Of a stretch of 64,000 bases of DNA, positions 15,759 to 23,701 are shown piece after piece. Source of the DNA: WHSM01 sp036375165. Lineage in GTDB: Bacteria; Actinomycetota; Actinomycetes; Mycobacteriales; Micromonosporaceae. Location: contig DASUSI010000140.1 of assembly GCA_036375165.1 (NCBI GenBank), forward strand, positions 1 to 64,000, read 5' to 3'. The translations under genes and the position numbers were made by a program. The notes below the pieces were generated by a model. That model was not told the origin of the DNA. It ran no database searches and was given only the letters and a program-made list of their open reading frames with translations. How positions within the stretch are numbered: position 1 is the stretch's first letter; each line of letters opens with the position of its first letter.

Positions 15759-15940
15759 TCGTCATGGCACCGTGTCCTTGGCGGATTCTCCAAAGTGGTC
15801 GCAGCTGAAGGATTCGGCAGTTGGTGACCTTTGTCCCGAGGGATGAGCCGGAAGGTTCTTTCCACGAGCCGACCGCCCAAGCGAGTCTGATTCCGTGCCA
15901 CGGGACGACCCAGGACCGTGGAATGACCCGGAGGTGGAGT

Positions 15941-16159
15941 GTGAGACTCGGAATCGTGCGCGGCCTGCTGGTGCTCGGCGCGGTCGTGACAGCGGTCGGA
16001 CTCGCCCCGACGGCGGCGTCTGCGGACGCCGCGGACGGCCAGGAGTACGGCGCACACGTGGCGGCGTGCGCCCAGGAGATGGGATTCGACGGGATCCACG
16101 ACCCCGGCATGCACAGCGGATACGCGGGGTGGAGCGGCATGCACCACTGCGGGCACTGA
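15941..16159 (+). CDS. Small secreted His-rich peptide (72 aa)
   Basis: I choose the GTG at 15941 because GGAGG lies six bases before it; an ATG at 15923 would add six residues. A classical signal peptide (RGLLVLGAVVTAVGLAPTAASA) with an ASA cleavage site leaves a mature peptide of about 45 residues. It contains two Cys and ends GMHSGYAGWSGMHHCGH, a Gly/His/Met-rich tail that might bind a metal such as copper (inference only). Family not recognised. Confidence 0.65.
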   Translation: MRLGIVRGLLVLGAVVTAVGLAPTAASADAADGQEYGAHVAACAQEMGFDGIHDPGMHSGYAGWSGMHHCGH

Positions 16160-16768
16160 CCGCCTCCCGCCGAACAGCCGCGTGACCCGCTCCGTGGCTG
16201 TGCACCGAGCGCGCAGTGCGGCGCCGCTGCCCGTCGGCAACGGGACACCCTCGATTTCGGTCTCCGCCTTGACGTACCGGGACGGGAGCACCGTGGGTGT
16301 GACGAATCTGATCAGTCCCCACTGTCGTTTCGATCCGCGTGGGATCGTCACCAGGCGTTGCCTGCGACTTCATTCCCGAATCAACACGTCGACGCCATCG
16401 ACGCCGTCAACGAGCAGGCGGGTGTGCCACCCCTTGCGTGTGCCATCGCGCTGATCAGATCGTTCTCTGGAAGGGGTGCCATCGGGCCACATACCCTCAC
16501 CGACGGTCCACTTCGGGTCTAGTTTGTACTGTAAACCCGTATTTAGCGGCTAAATCCCCAAATGTTATCCCTTGCCAAGACCCTTTTGCCTTTTTCACCC
16601 TGGTATCCGATGGCTACCCTGATGCTGATTCGAATCGAAGGGCCCACCTGTCAAGGGCTCAGCCATCAAGCGTCGCGCGCCGCGTCCCTCTCGTTTGGAG
16701 ACCCGACCAGGTCGGTCCGAAGGGCTTGCTCCTGGCCGGATATCCACACCCCGGAACGGAGGTGTTTC
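16160..16768. other. 609-base intergenic region with an operator-like palindrome
   Basis: No gene is convincing here. The stretch 16520-16570 is unusually A+T-rich for this genome and holds a perfect palindrome ATTTAGC-G-GCTAAAT at 16541-16555, preceded by a looser repeat GTTTGTACTGTAAAC at 16522-16536. These could be operators for the secreted-protein operon starting at 16769. The start GTG 16769 is supported by GGAGGT at 16758-16763. Confidence 0.4.
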
Positions 16769-17290
16769 GTGCGAACACTAGCCAGGGCGAGTGTTCTCGT
16801 CGGAATCGTCGTTGTGGCGCTGTTCAGCGCTACGACCGCTCAGGCCCACAACTGGGGCAGTTGGCACTGGAACCGGTACGGCTCCAGCGTCACCATCGCC
16901 GCCTACACCACCGGCAGCCAGGCGACCGCGTCGAGGCAGGCCGCCAGCGACTGGTCGAACAACACGATCCTGTACATCCCGCAGTACGGGTCGCACACGG
17001 ACATGTCGGTGTTCGACGGCAACTACGGGGCCACCGGCTGGGGCGGCCTCGCCTCGATCGAAAGTGCCTCCGGCAGCCACATCCTGCACGGCCACGCCCG
17101 GGTGAACATGTACTACGGCTACGGCTACAACGATGTCGTCGGAATCCAGTGCCAGGAAGTCGGGCACCTGTTCGGTCTGGACCACAGCAACGACGGATGT
17201 ATGGGCAAGGGTTACTACAACAGCCTCAACTACACCGTCTCGCACAACTGGAATGACATCTACAACAAGTACCGGTACACGCACCACTGA
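16769..17290 (+). CDS. Secreted zincin-like (matrixin/snapalysin-type) protein with Gln for the first zinc His
   Basis: 173 aa. The signal peptide (ARASVLVGIVVVALFSATTAQA) leaves a mature protein of about 148 residues beginning HNWGSWHWNRYG. The metzincin-type motif HExxHxxGxxH appears as QEVGHLFGLDH at residues 129-139: the second and third ligands (H133, H139) and the catalytic E130 are present, but the first His is Gln. A Met follows at CMGKG (Met-turn-like). Either Gln still ligates zinc or activity is lost. Four Cys could form disulfides. It is followed after 20 bases by a second secreted protein, so the pair probably works together. Confidence 0.75.
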   Translation: MRTLARASVLVGIVVVALFSATTAQAHNWGSWHWNRYGSSVTIAAYTTGSQATASRQAASDWSNNTILYIPQYGSHTDMSVFDGNYGATGWGGLASIESASGSHILHGHARVNMYYGYGYNDVVGIQCQEVGHLFGLDHSNDGCMGKGYYNSLNYTVSHNWNDIYNKYRYTHH

Positions 17291-17310
17291 TCTGGAAGGA
17301 GTGAGACACC

Positions 17311-17883
17311 GTGAGATTTAAGCGCAGTATCGTCACCGCCGCCCTCGCCCTTCCGCTGCTGGTCGGTGCGGTAGCGGTCGCCAGTGCATCGGGTGGCTCA
17401 GACCACGCCCCGGCAACCCACACGTACACGCCGGTCTGGCACAACACGCCCACCTCGCTCGCTGAGGCTGTCGACCTCGGCGCCGTGGTGGTCCGCGCCA
17501 CCGTTGTCGGAGTCCAGCAGGCCCCGGACATCGCGGTACCGGCCAAGGGCGAGCCCGGCGGCGTCGACCGCGTGCCGACCCAGGCCATCACGTTCAAGGC
17601 CCAGGAGACTCTGAAGGGCTCCGTGGCATCGACGTTCACCGTGTTCCGCACCGGTGGCCCGAACGTCATCGTGGCCGGTGACCCGGCCTACGCCGTGGGC
17701 CAGCAGTACGTCCTGGTGCTCGACGTGCGGCGTCCGGACGGCCGGTGGGTCCTGGTCTCCCCCGAGGGCCGGTTCCAGATCCGCGCCGGCAAGGTCTTCG
17801 CCACCAGCGAGGTTCCTGGCGTGGCTGCCGTCAGCGGCAAGAGCTACGACTCGTTCCGGTCCCTGGTTCGGGCCGCGAGCTGA
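17311..17883 (+). CDS. Secreted protein of unknown function, partner of the zincin-like protein
   Basis: 190 aa. GTG start with GGAAGGAG upstream. The signal peptide SIVTAALALPLLVGAVAVASASG is followed by a compact beta-rich domain without Cys (LGAVVVRATVVGVQQAP, ITFKAQETLKGS, AVGQQYVLVLDVRRPDGRWVLVSPEGRFQI). The layout suggests an OB- or barrel-like fold. It is co-transcribed with the preceding zincin-like gene; an inhibitor, chaperone or substrate role is possible but not shown by sequence. Confidence 0.75.
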   Translation: MRFKRSIVTAALALPLLVGAVAVASASGGSDHAPATHTYTPVWHNTPTSLAEAVDLGAVVVRATVVGVQQAPDIAVPAKGEPGGVDRVPTQAITFKAQETLKGSVASTFTVFRTGGPNVIVAGDPAYAVGQQYVLVLDVRRPDGRWVLVSPEGRFQIRAGKVFATSEVPGVAAVSGKSYDSFRSLVRAAS

Positions 17884-17906
17884 CACATGGCTCCTCGCAC
17901 TGACCC

Positions 17907-17954
17907 GATCTTGGACGATTTCGGTCACTCCAGCGACCGAAATCGTCCAAGATC
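17907..17954. repeat. 20-bp perfect palindromic hairpin, REP-like
   Basis: Arms at 17907-17926 and 17935-17954 are perfectly complementary over 20 bases (outer GATCTTGGAC, inner GATTTCGGTC) around an 8-base loop ACTCCAGC. It lies between the convergent secreted-protein gene and toxin gene, so it may act as a bidirectional terminator. Its perfection suggests a dispersed extragenic palindrome rather than a simple terminator. Confidence 0.75.
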
Positions 17955-18005
17955 CGTTATGGAAAGGGACCACCGTCCGCGAGTGCGATCCAAGCGGCAC
18001 GGAAC

Positions 18006-18395
18006 TCAACGTCTCCGAGGCGTACCTCGATGAGCTGACGAAGTGGCGTGGGACGTCGGAGCTTCGTGCTTCGGCATCTCTTCCAGTCGCCGCAGAGCCT
18101 CCCCCACCGCCCGTTTGAAAGCCCTCGGGTCGACCTCGGCTTCCGGACCGATGGCACCGACCACGAAACTGTGGTCGATCTGCCGGTAGAACGCGCGCCA
18201 CGGGCTGTGGCCCCGCCGGGGCCGCAGTTCCCGCAGATTGTGAACGGCCCTCACCTCGCTCGTGTGCGGGTAACCGAGGGTCGGTCCCTCGACACGCAAT
18301 TCCTCCACCGCTGTGGCGATGGCTTCCTGTTCTCTGGCCGGGAGTCTGCTCAGCTCGGTCTCGGCGTCGGGATGGATCACCACGGTCCATGCCAT
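18006..18395 (-). CDS. RelE/HigB-type (Gp49-like) toxin, apparently without antitoxin
   Basis: 129 aa. MAWTVVIHPDAETELSRLPAREQEAI, EGPTLGYPHTSEV and VHNLRELRPRRGHSPWRAFYRQID match the phage-derived Gp49-like/HigB toxin family (PF05973), ribosome-associated mRNA interferases. The core ends near EALRRLEEM; the last about 22 residues look non-native, as if the original stop or the downstream antitoxin start were lost. No XRE-type antitoxin lies on either side. The upstream start context is weak. Confidence 0.7.
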   Translation of the reverse strand: MAWTVVIHPDAETELSRLPAREQEAIATAVEELRVEGPTLGYPHTSEVRAVHNLRELRPRRGHSPWRAFYRQIDHSFVVGAIGPEAEVDPRAFKRAVGEALRRLEEMPKHEAPTSHATSSAHRGTPRRR

Positions 18396-18853
18396 CTCAG
18401 GACCATAGCGGTATCAGCCCAGGCGGGGCCTTCCCCGGAGCGGTCAACCGACGCCGTGCCCAGGGCGGCGGCGAGGGGCGAGTCCAGTGTCCGTCGGATG
18501 TGCGCTCCGACAGCCTTCAGCTCCAGCGGATAGCGCAGTACCGTCCACCGTGGCCAGTTGACCACGTGGTACCCGTACGCCCGCGCGAACCCGGCGCGTC
18601 AAGTCCAATCCGGAGGTACGGACTTTCCGTGCGCGCCTCCGGCTCGTGGTCGCGAACTGACCACCCGCCGTCTCACGTCACGACGCGGATACCGCCCGGT
18701 CGCTGGGTCCCGGTTGTCCGGCCGATCTTCGCAAAGGTGACCGGGAGCCGCCGTATCGAAAAGGGTCTGTCTTACGGAGATCATGTCAGTATTGCCGACA
18801 ATGTTAATATTTGATCACAAAATTCACCCACCAAGCCTTATCGGGGGCTGACG
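18396..18853. other. 458-base intergenic region upstream of the LuxR gene
   Basis: No gene I trust. The part from about 18785 to 18830 is A+T-rich (TTAATATTTGATCAC) compared with its surroundings and is the likely promoter zone of the LuxR gene. I could not place -35 and -10 boxes with confidence. A 62-codon minus-strand frame at 18377-18565 overlaps the toxin start and has no ribosome site. Confidence 0.35.
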
Positions 18854-19534
18854 ATGGGGGCACGACGGACAGTGGCAGTGCTCGTCTGTGATCGCCTCGC
18901 GGTCATGCGTGCCGGGATCCGCGCAGTGCTCTCGGCCGAGTCGGACGTGGAGGTCGTCGGCGAGGCAGCCGACGTTCCGGGCGCGGTCGGTCTGGCCAGC
19001 CGCCTGCGGCCGGACATCGCCGTCGTCGAGAGTTCGTTGCCGAGTGGGGGCTGTCGGAGTCTTGCCCAGCAGTTGCACGAAGTCCTGTCCACCGCTGCCC
19101 CGAGAATCATCATCGTGAACGACGACCGCAAAGACGACCCGCTGGCGGCGATCTCAATAGGGGTTTGCGCATTGGTCAGCCGCAGCCAACTGGATGACAC
19201 ACTGGGCGCGGTGGTCCGGGTGATCGCCCATTCCGAGGTCATTCTGCTTCCCCGTCCACTGATAAGCCAACTGCTCTGGTTGGCCGGTGACATTCAATCG
19301 GCGTCGCCAGGCATCATCGATCAGAAGGGACTCACCGGTCGCGAGCGCGAGGTCTTGATTCTTGTCGCGCAGGCCCTGAGTAACCAGGAAATCGCCGCCA
19401 CTCTCCGCATAACAGAGGCGACCGTCCGCTCTCACATGCAACGCCTGCTGCACAAGCTCAATCTGCGCGACCGCGCACACATCGTTTCCTACGCGTACAG
19501 TGTCGGGTTGGTCCGGCCGCCGACTCAGGGGTGA
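18854..19534 (+). CDS. NarL/LuxR-type regulator with non-canonical receiver
   Basis: 226 aa. The receiver-like domain (about residues 6-125) lacks key residues: the acidic pair reads CDR, the phospho-Asp position is Glu59 (PDIAVVESSLPSG), and the conserved Lys region reads LVSRSQ. The C-terminal LuxR helix-turn-helix is intact (LTGREREVLILVAQALSNQEIAATLRITEATVRSHMQRLLHKL, about 158-202). It is therefore probably phosphorylation-independent or locked in an active-like state. No histidine kinase is nearby. It is convergent with the secreted/foldase operon. Confidence 0.85.
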   Translation: MGARRTVAVLVCDRLAVMRAGIRAVLSAESDVEVVGEAADVPGAVGLASRLRPDIAVVESSLPSGGCRSLAQQLHEVLSTAAPRIIIVNDDRKDDPLAAISIGVCALVSRSQLDDTLGAVVRVIAHSEVILLPRPLISQLLWLAGDIQSASPGIIDQKGLTGREREVLILVAQALSNQEIAATLRITEATVRSHMQRLLHKLNLRDRAHIVSYAYSVGLVRPPTQG

Positions 19535-19555
19535 GTCGGCGGCCGGGGCGGGCCG

Positions 19556-20545
19556 CTACGAACCGGTGTCAGGCACTGAATCCAGCGCGCGCTCGCGGAA
19601 ACGGGCCAGGGCTTCCTGGTTGATCTCGATGGTCGCCAGGGGCTTCAGCTTCGCTTCCAGCTCAGCAATCACCTCTCCCCGCTTCTCGTGGAACAAGAGC
19701 TGCCGAACCCGGCGCGCGACATCGGCAGACCATTTCTCCGTGTCCAACCGCACGTCAGTCACCCGCACCACCCAGAACCGGCCATCCGCCGTGTCGGCCA
19801 GACCGACGTCACCGTCGTGGCGGGTCGCCACCACGATGCGCGCGACCGCCAGCGGGATCTCCTGTGGGGCTTCGTCGACCTCAGCCAGGAATCCGTCGGC
19901 GGCCCGGCTGGCCGCATCGGTTGAATGCTGCCGAACCAGCTGTCGGAACTGCTCGTCGGTAGCTGTCGCGGCGGTCTCGACAAGGGTTTCGGCAAGCCGG
20001 CGATCGGTGAGAACGATGGCGCTCACCCGAGCCCCTCGAAAGTGCGCCAGCCGATCGCGGTTGCCTTCGAAGAACGTGAGGACATCCGCTTTGGTCAGCG
20101 ACTCGGCTGTGATGCCGCGCGCCGCGAGTTCCCGGTCCACCAGCCCCGTCGCCAGTGACGCGGCCACGACAGCTCGCGGACCTCGTTTGGCGACGACGCC
20201 CGTGCGACGAGCCTCCGCCGCCAGCAGGCGCACGATGATGGCATCGCGCAGAGCTGAGTCGACGGCGTCAAGGGGGCGGTTCGGGCCGAGCCATGGAGGC
20301 TGCGGACGGACATGTTGACCCACCTCCACGCCGTAGATTGGATCGCCGTCAACCGTCGCGATCACCTCCTGTGCAACGTCTGTCGGTGGTACCTGCGGAC
20401 GTTGGAACAGCAGCACGATCCCGGCTACGAAGACCGCGACCGCAACCACCAGAATCAGCCAGCGTGAGCCGGCCAGGAGAGTCCGCGACATCGAGGCGAC
20501 CGGGGTCACGTGGGCAGGCGCACCGTCCTGCCCCTCAGTCAGCAT
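19556..20545 (-). CDS. Membrane-anchored SurA/parvulin-like foldase
   Basis: About 329 aa. A single N-terminal membrane segment (WLILVVAVAVFVAGIVLLF, about residues 30-48) is followed by a SurA_N-like helix region (ATVDGDPIYGVEVGQHV) and a parvulin-like core (VSAIVLTDRRLAETLVETAATATDEQFRQLVRQHSTD, DGDVGLADTADGRFWVVRV). The protein would face the outside and assist folding by cis-trans proline isomerisation or as a chaperone. The ATG 20545 (or GTG 20551) overlaps the stop of the Cys-rich secreted protein gene, which suggests a dedicated maturation factor. Confidence 0.72.
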   Translation of the reverse strand: MLTEGQDGAPAHVTPVASMSRTLLAGSRWLILVVAVAVFVAGIVLLFQRPQVPPTDVAQEVIATVDGDPIYGVEVGQHVRPQPPWLGPNRPLDAVDSALRDAIIVRLLAAEARRTGVVAKRGPRAVVAASLATGLVDRELAARGITAESLTKADVLTFFEGNRDRLAHFRGARVSAIVLTDRRLAETLVETAATATDEQFRQLVRQHSTDAASRAADGFLAEVDEAPQEIPLAVARIVVATRHDGDVGLADTADGRFWVVRVTDVRLDTEKWSADVARRVRQLLFHEKRGEVIAELEAKLKPLATIEINQEALARFRERALDSVPDTGS

Positions 20546-21462
20546 TGCCACCCGCAGTTCTGCTGGCCGAACAAGAAATCGTCGTCAGCTTCCCAGTACT
20601 CGTCTCCACATTCGGAGTCCCACGGGTTGGTGCAACCACCGTGATATCCGCAGCAGGTGTCGTGGTCAAGGCAGTCGTAGGTGTAGATGCCGAGACCGTC
20701 CGGGACACAGCAGCCTCCCCCGCAGCGGCCCCGACAGTTGGCAGCCTGGCCGATCTGCTCAGAGGCACACGTGAAGCAATGGCTGTCCGCGTCGTGGCAG
20801 GCCCATGCGGATCCGCTGCAACCGGTATAGAGCACTCCGTCCTCATTGGATTGTTGGCATGCCGCCGTGCTTACCTCACCGGTCACCGGATCCAGGCACT
20901 TGTCACCTGGGCGGCGTAGCTTGCCGGCTTCGCCCGCAGGAATCTTCTTAGCCTTGTCACTCTCGACCACTCCGCTGAACGAGTCGCCGGTGAGTGCGAG
21001 ACCGGCTGGAGCCTCGGACCAGTACGACACCGCTCGATAAAGCAGCGCCTCGTGCGGGCCGATCGGATTGACCTTCGGCTTGATCTGCCGGGCCAGCGCC
21101 CGCTCCATGCCTGCCAGTGCGGACTTGCCCTCGGTACCCAGGATCTGCCCGTCGCCGCTCCACGAACCTGACCGTGACGCGAAGTCAACCGTCGCGGTCA
21201 GCCGCACACCGTTCACCACCAGCCTCAAGGTGGCGCTGTCAGTACCCGTGCGACGGGCATCGTAGCTGACCAGGGAACCTGCGATACCGTACTGACCGAC
21301 CACCTCGGTTCGATCGCGACTGTCGATCACCAGATCGCCGTCGGCCGATGGAACGGCCAGCGGCTGCGCCTGCAGCGAACCGGGACCTGCCGTCGCGATG
21401 ACCAAGCCAATTCCAGCCCCGAGCATCACCCGTGGAATCCAGGTGGCGAGAATGGATGTCAT
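20539..21462 (-). CDS. Secreted cysteine-rich protein with PLA2-like HD motif
   Basis: 307 aa; GGGGAGGG upstream of ATG 21462. The signal peptide is VMLGAGIGLVIATAGPGSLQAQ. Residues about 35-180 form a beta-rich Cys-free domain. The last about 120 residues carry 17 Cys, including GRCGGGCCVPDGLG and YDCLDHDTCCGYHGGC, where the C-x-x-HD-x-CC pattern recalls the catalytic His-Asp motif of secreted phospholipases A2. The family is not certain. The odd Cys count could leave one free thiol or link dimers. It is coupled to the foldase gene downstream. Confidence 0.65.
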   Translation of the reverse strand: MTSILATWIPRVMLGAGIGLVIATAGPGSLQAQPLAVPSADGDLVIDSRDRTEVVGQYGIAGSLVSYDARRTGTDSATLRLVVNGVRLTATVDFASRSGSWSGDGQILGTEGKSALAGMERALARQIKPKVNPIGPHEALLYRAVSYWSEAPAGLALTGDSFSGVVESDKAKKIPAGEAGKLRRPGDKCLDPVTGEVSTAACQQSNEDGVLYTGCSGSAWACHDADSHCFTCASEQIGQAANCRGRCGGGCCVPDGLGIYTYDCLDHDTCCGYHGGCTNPWDSECGDEYWEADDDFLFGQQNCGWQC

Positions 21463-21596
21463 CCGATCACCCTCCCCAAAAAGCGTTTCACCGACTGTAT
21501 GTGGGTGGCCATTTGTCTGTCGTCGGCGAGAGGTGTAGCGGGTATCAACAACGCGCGCAGGTGCAGACCGCTCTCAACGCAGCGATTAATCACCAC

Positions 21597-21626
21597 GCAT
21601 GATCCGGCGCGAGCGCTGGATCATGC
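21597..21626. repeat. Palindrome upstream of the four-helix membrane protein gene
   Basis: GCATGATCC (21597-21605) and GGATCATGC (21618-21626) flank an inner GCGC-GA-GCGC with one mismatch pair. It lies 43 bases before the ATG at 21670, so it may be an operator or a 5'-leader hairpin. Confidence 0.45.
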
Positions 21627-21669
21627 AGCACAATGTCATGAAAGCCATCGTGTCTGAGGAGGCCGCCGC

Positions 21670-22116
21670 ATGAGGCTCGTCATTCTGCTCGCTGGAGTTC
21701 TTTTCGGCATCCTGCTGGCGAGCCTCATCGCCATCTTTCTGGCCCGCCTGCCGACGTGGCGCGATCGCACCCCGATGATCAGCCGCTACGTGCTGGCGTC
21801 AGCCGTAGCGTCAGCGATTCTTGCGAGTGCGGCCGGGTTACCGCTGCTTATCGAGGATCGGACAGGACTCCCCGGTATCACGGCCACGGTGGCACCACCA
21901 GTTGTGCTGAGCCTCATCGCATTGGCCGTGGGCATCGCCGACCGGCGCTTCACCACGATCACGCTGTGGCTGGTCGCGTTCCTCGCACTGGCCTACGTGG
22001 TCGGGTATGGGCTCGGACTGGGCTTCTTTTACCTGCCGACCGCCGGGTTACTCGTCGGCGCGGCGGTCGTTCGGACCGTCAAACCCCGTCCCCTTGGTGA
22101 CGACGCCGTCAGTTGA
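21670..22116 (+). CDS. Four-helix membrane protein (148 aa)
   Basis: Four hydrophobic segments: VILLAGVLFGILLASLIAIFL (4-24), YVLASAVASAILASAAGLPLL (40-60), VAPPVVLSLIALAVGIA (74-90) and ITLWLVAFLALAYVVGYGLG, merging with FFYLPTAGLLVGAAVV. GAGGAGG lies before the ATG. No motif identifies a transported substrate or enzyme. Convergent with the metallo-beta-lactamase gene, which ends 15 bases away. Confidence 0.7.
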   Translation: MRLVILLAGVLFGILLASLIAIFLARLPTWRDRTPMISRYVLASAVASAILASAAGLPLLIEDRTGLPGITATVAPPVVLSLIALAVGIADRRFTTITLWLVAFLALAYVVGYGLGLGFFYLPTAGLLVGAAVVRTVKPRPLGDDAVS

Positions 22117-22131
22117 GCGCCCGGCCCGGGG

Positions 22132-23460
22132 CTACGCGGCGGCGGGGGTCCGCACCACGTCCGGCACTCCGGCTCCGGTGAGCACCACGGGTTGGAAGCC
22201 CTCGCGGACCAGCCAGGTGGCGGCGATGCTGGCGCGTCGGCCGCTGGCGCAGATCACCAGCACCGGACGGTCCGGGTCGAGATCCTGGGGTACGCCGTCG
22301 CTGAACAGTTCCGGGAGGAACCGCTCGACCGCGCCATCGAGCCGAACGAGGACCCGCTCGCTGGGCATCCGTACGTCCAGCACCTGGGCGTCCGGTTCGG
22401 CCATCCGGCGGCGGAACATGTCCAGGTCGACCAGCTCGAACCGGGCGGTGGCCGCCTCGCCGAGGTCGCGTACCACGCCCTGGACCGTGTCGACGCCGAT
22501 CTGCGCGAGTTGCGTGACCGGCTCGGTGAGGTCCTGGTCCGGTTCGGCCACCAGCACCATCGGGGAGCGGTACGGCAGCAACCAGCCGGCCCAGCTGCCG
22601 AAGTCGTCGGTGACCTCGATGCCCGTGGAACCGGGCAGGAACCCGGCGGCCTGCACGGCCCGGGGTCGGATGTCGACCACCTTGGCGTCGCGCGGCACGT
22701 CGGCCAGTGCCAGTTCCGGCACGCTGACCGGCGGCATCGGCGGCACACCGAGGGTGTTCGCCGGTCCCATGTACTGGTAGAAGCGCGGGATCGGCATGGG
22801 CGCGGCCAGCAGCCGGTCCGCGAACTCCTCGGGGTCGGTGCATGCCAGCAGGGGGTTGCTGTCCAGTTCCTCGCCGATCGTGGAGGTGTACTGGCCGGCA
22901 CCGCTCGCGGTGCAGAAGGAGCCCGCGCCGTGTGTCGGGTAGAGCCCCACGCCTCGGGGCAGCCCGGCGAGCCGGTGCAGCGAGCCGTACTGGAGTTTCG
23001 CCAGGGTACGGGCACGTGCCATGCCAAGCAGGTCGGGTCGGCCGGCGGAGGCGACCAGCAGGCTGCCGCCGGAGAACAACGCCACCGGCTCGCCCTCGAT
23101 CAGCACCAGGTAGCTGGTGTGCTCCGGGGTGTGCCCGGGGGTGTGGATCGGCCGGAGGGTGAAGCTGTCGGCCTTGATCTCCTCCATGTGGAAGGCCGGG
23201 GTGTGCGGGTACGCGGCGGCTGCGGCGGCGGGGAGCACGAGTTCAGCCCCGGTTCGCTTCGCGGCCTGCTCGCCACCGGACACGTAGTCGTTGTGCAGGT
23301 GGGTTTCGAGTACGAAACGCAGGTCGACGTCACGCTCAGCGGACACCCGCAGGAAGCGGTCGATGTCCCGCTGCGGGTCGATCAGGATGCCTTTGCCCTC
23401 GTGGACGAACAGGTACGTCTGGTCTCCCAGGCCAGGAGTGCGGAACGGGACGATCTCCAT
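22132..23460 (-). CDS. Metallo-beta-lactamase-fold/rhodanese fusion, persulfide-dioxygenase-like
   Basis: 442 aa; GGAGG before ATG 23460. The MBL domain (1-240) has H54-L-H56-N-D58-Y59 where HxHxDH is usual, and HTPGHTPEH. The strand that normally carries the bridging Asp (FTGDT) reads FSGGSLLVASAGRPDL, so that metal ligand is missing. Two rhodanese domains follow: the first (about 260-345) has no Cys at its loop (VLVAEPDQD); the second (about 350-435) has CASGRRA and should be active. The family oxidises or transfers persulfide sulfur in H2S detoxification; metal-dependent activity here is doubtful. A CsoR-like inverted repeat lies upstream. Confidence 0.8.
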   Translation of the reverse strand: MEIVPFRTPGLGDQTYLFVHEGKGILIDPQRDIDRFLRVSAERDVDLRFVLETHLHNDYVSGGEQAAKRTGAELVLPAAAAAAYPHTPAFHMEEIKADSFTLRPIHTPGHTPEHTSYLVLIEGEPVALFSGGSLLVASAGRPDLLGMARARTLAKLQYGSLHRLAGLPRGVGLYPTHGAGSFCTASGAGQYTSTIGEELDSNPLLACTDPEEFADRLLAAPMPIPRFYQYMGPANTLGVPPMPPVSVPELALADVPRDAKVVDIRPRAVQAAGFLPGSTGIEVTDDFGSWAGWLLPYRSPMVLVAEPDQDLTEPVTQLAQIGVDTVQGVVRDLGEAATARFELVDLDMFRRRMAEPDAQVLDVRMPSERVLVRLDGAVERFLPELFSDGVPQDLDPDRPVLVICASGRRASIAATWLVREGFQPVVLTGAGVPDVVRTPAAA

Positions 23461-23497
23461 GCGCCTTCCTCCTCGGAACCTCGCTGTCCCCCATCTC

Positions 23498-23518
23498 GGG
23501 GATACCCCGGGGGGTACC
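23498..23518 (-). promoter_or_regulatory. CsoR/CstR-like G-rich inverted repeat
   Basis: The plus strand reads GGGGATACCCC followed by GGGGGGTACC, an imperfect palindrome of the ATACCCC/GGGGTAT type bound by CsoR-family copper or persulfide sensors. It lies 38 bases upstream of the ATG at 23460, a suitable operator position. No CsoR-family gene is in the window. Confidence 0.5.
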
Positions 23519-23701
23519 TTCCTTCGAGTATGTACGAATGCACGGACATCTGCAAGCCGCGCCGAGACAGGGAGGAAGAATTTCGACCACGGAATGCTGT
23601 GCGATGTGAGACCGAACCGCGCCAATCCGACGCGGTCACCCGGGCACCTCGGGCTCCGCAGAGCAACCGCGCCGCACCGGCGGATCCCCACACCACAGCG
23701 G

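Noticed and set aside
17957..18157. Possible antitoxin downstream of the RelE/HigB-type toxin
   Set aside because: The frame starts inside the toxin gene, has no helix-turn-helix pattern and no ribosome site.
18377..18565. 62-codon minus-strand frame before the toxin gene
   Set aside because: No ribosome site, overlaps the toxin start, and no recognisable motif; probably chance.
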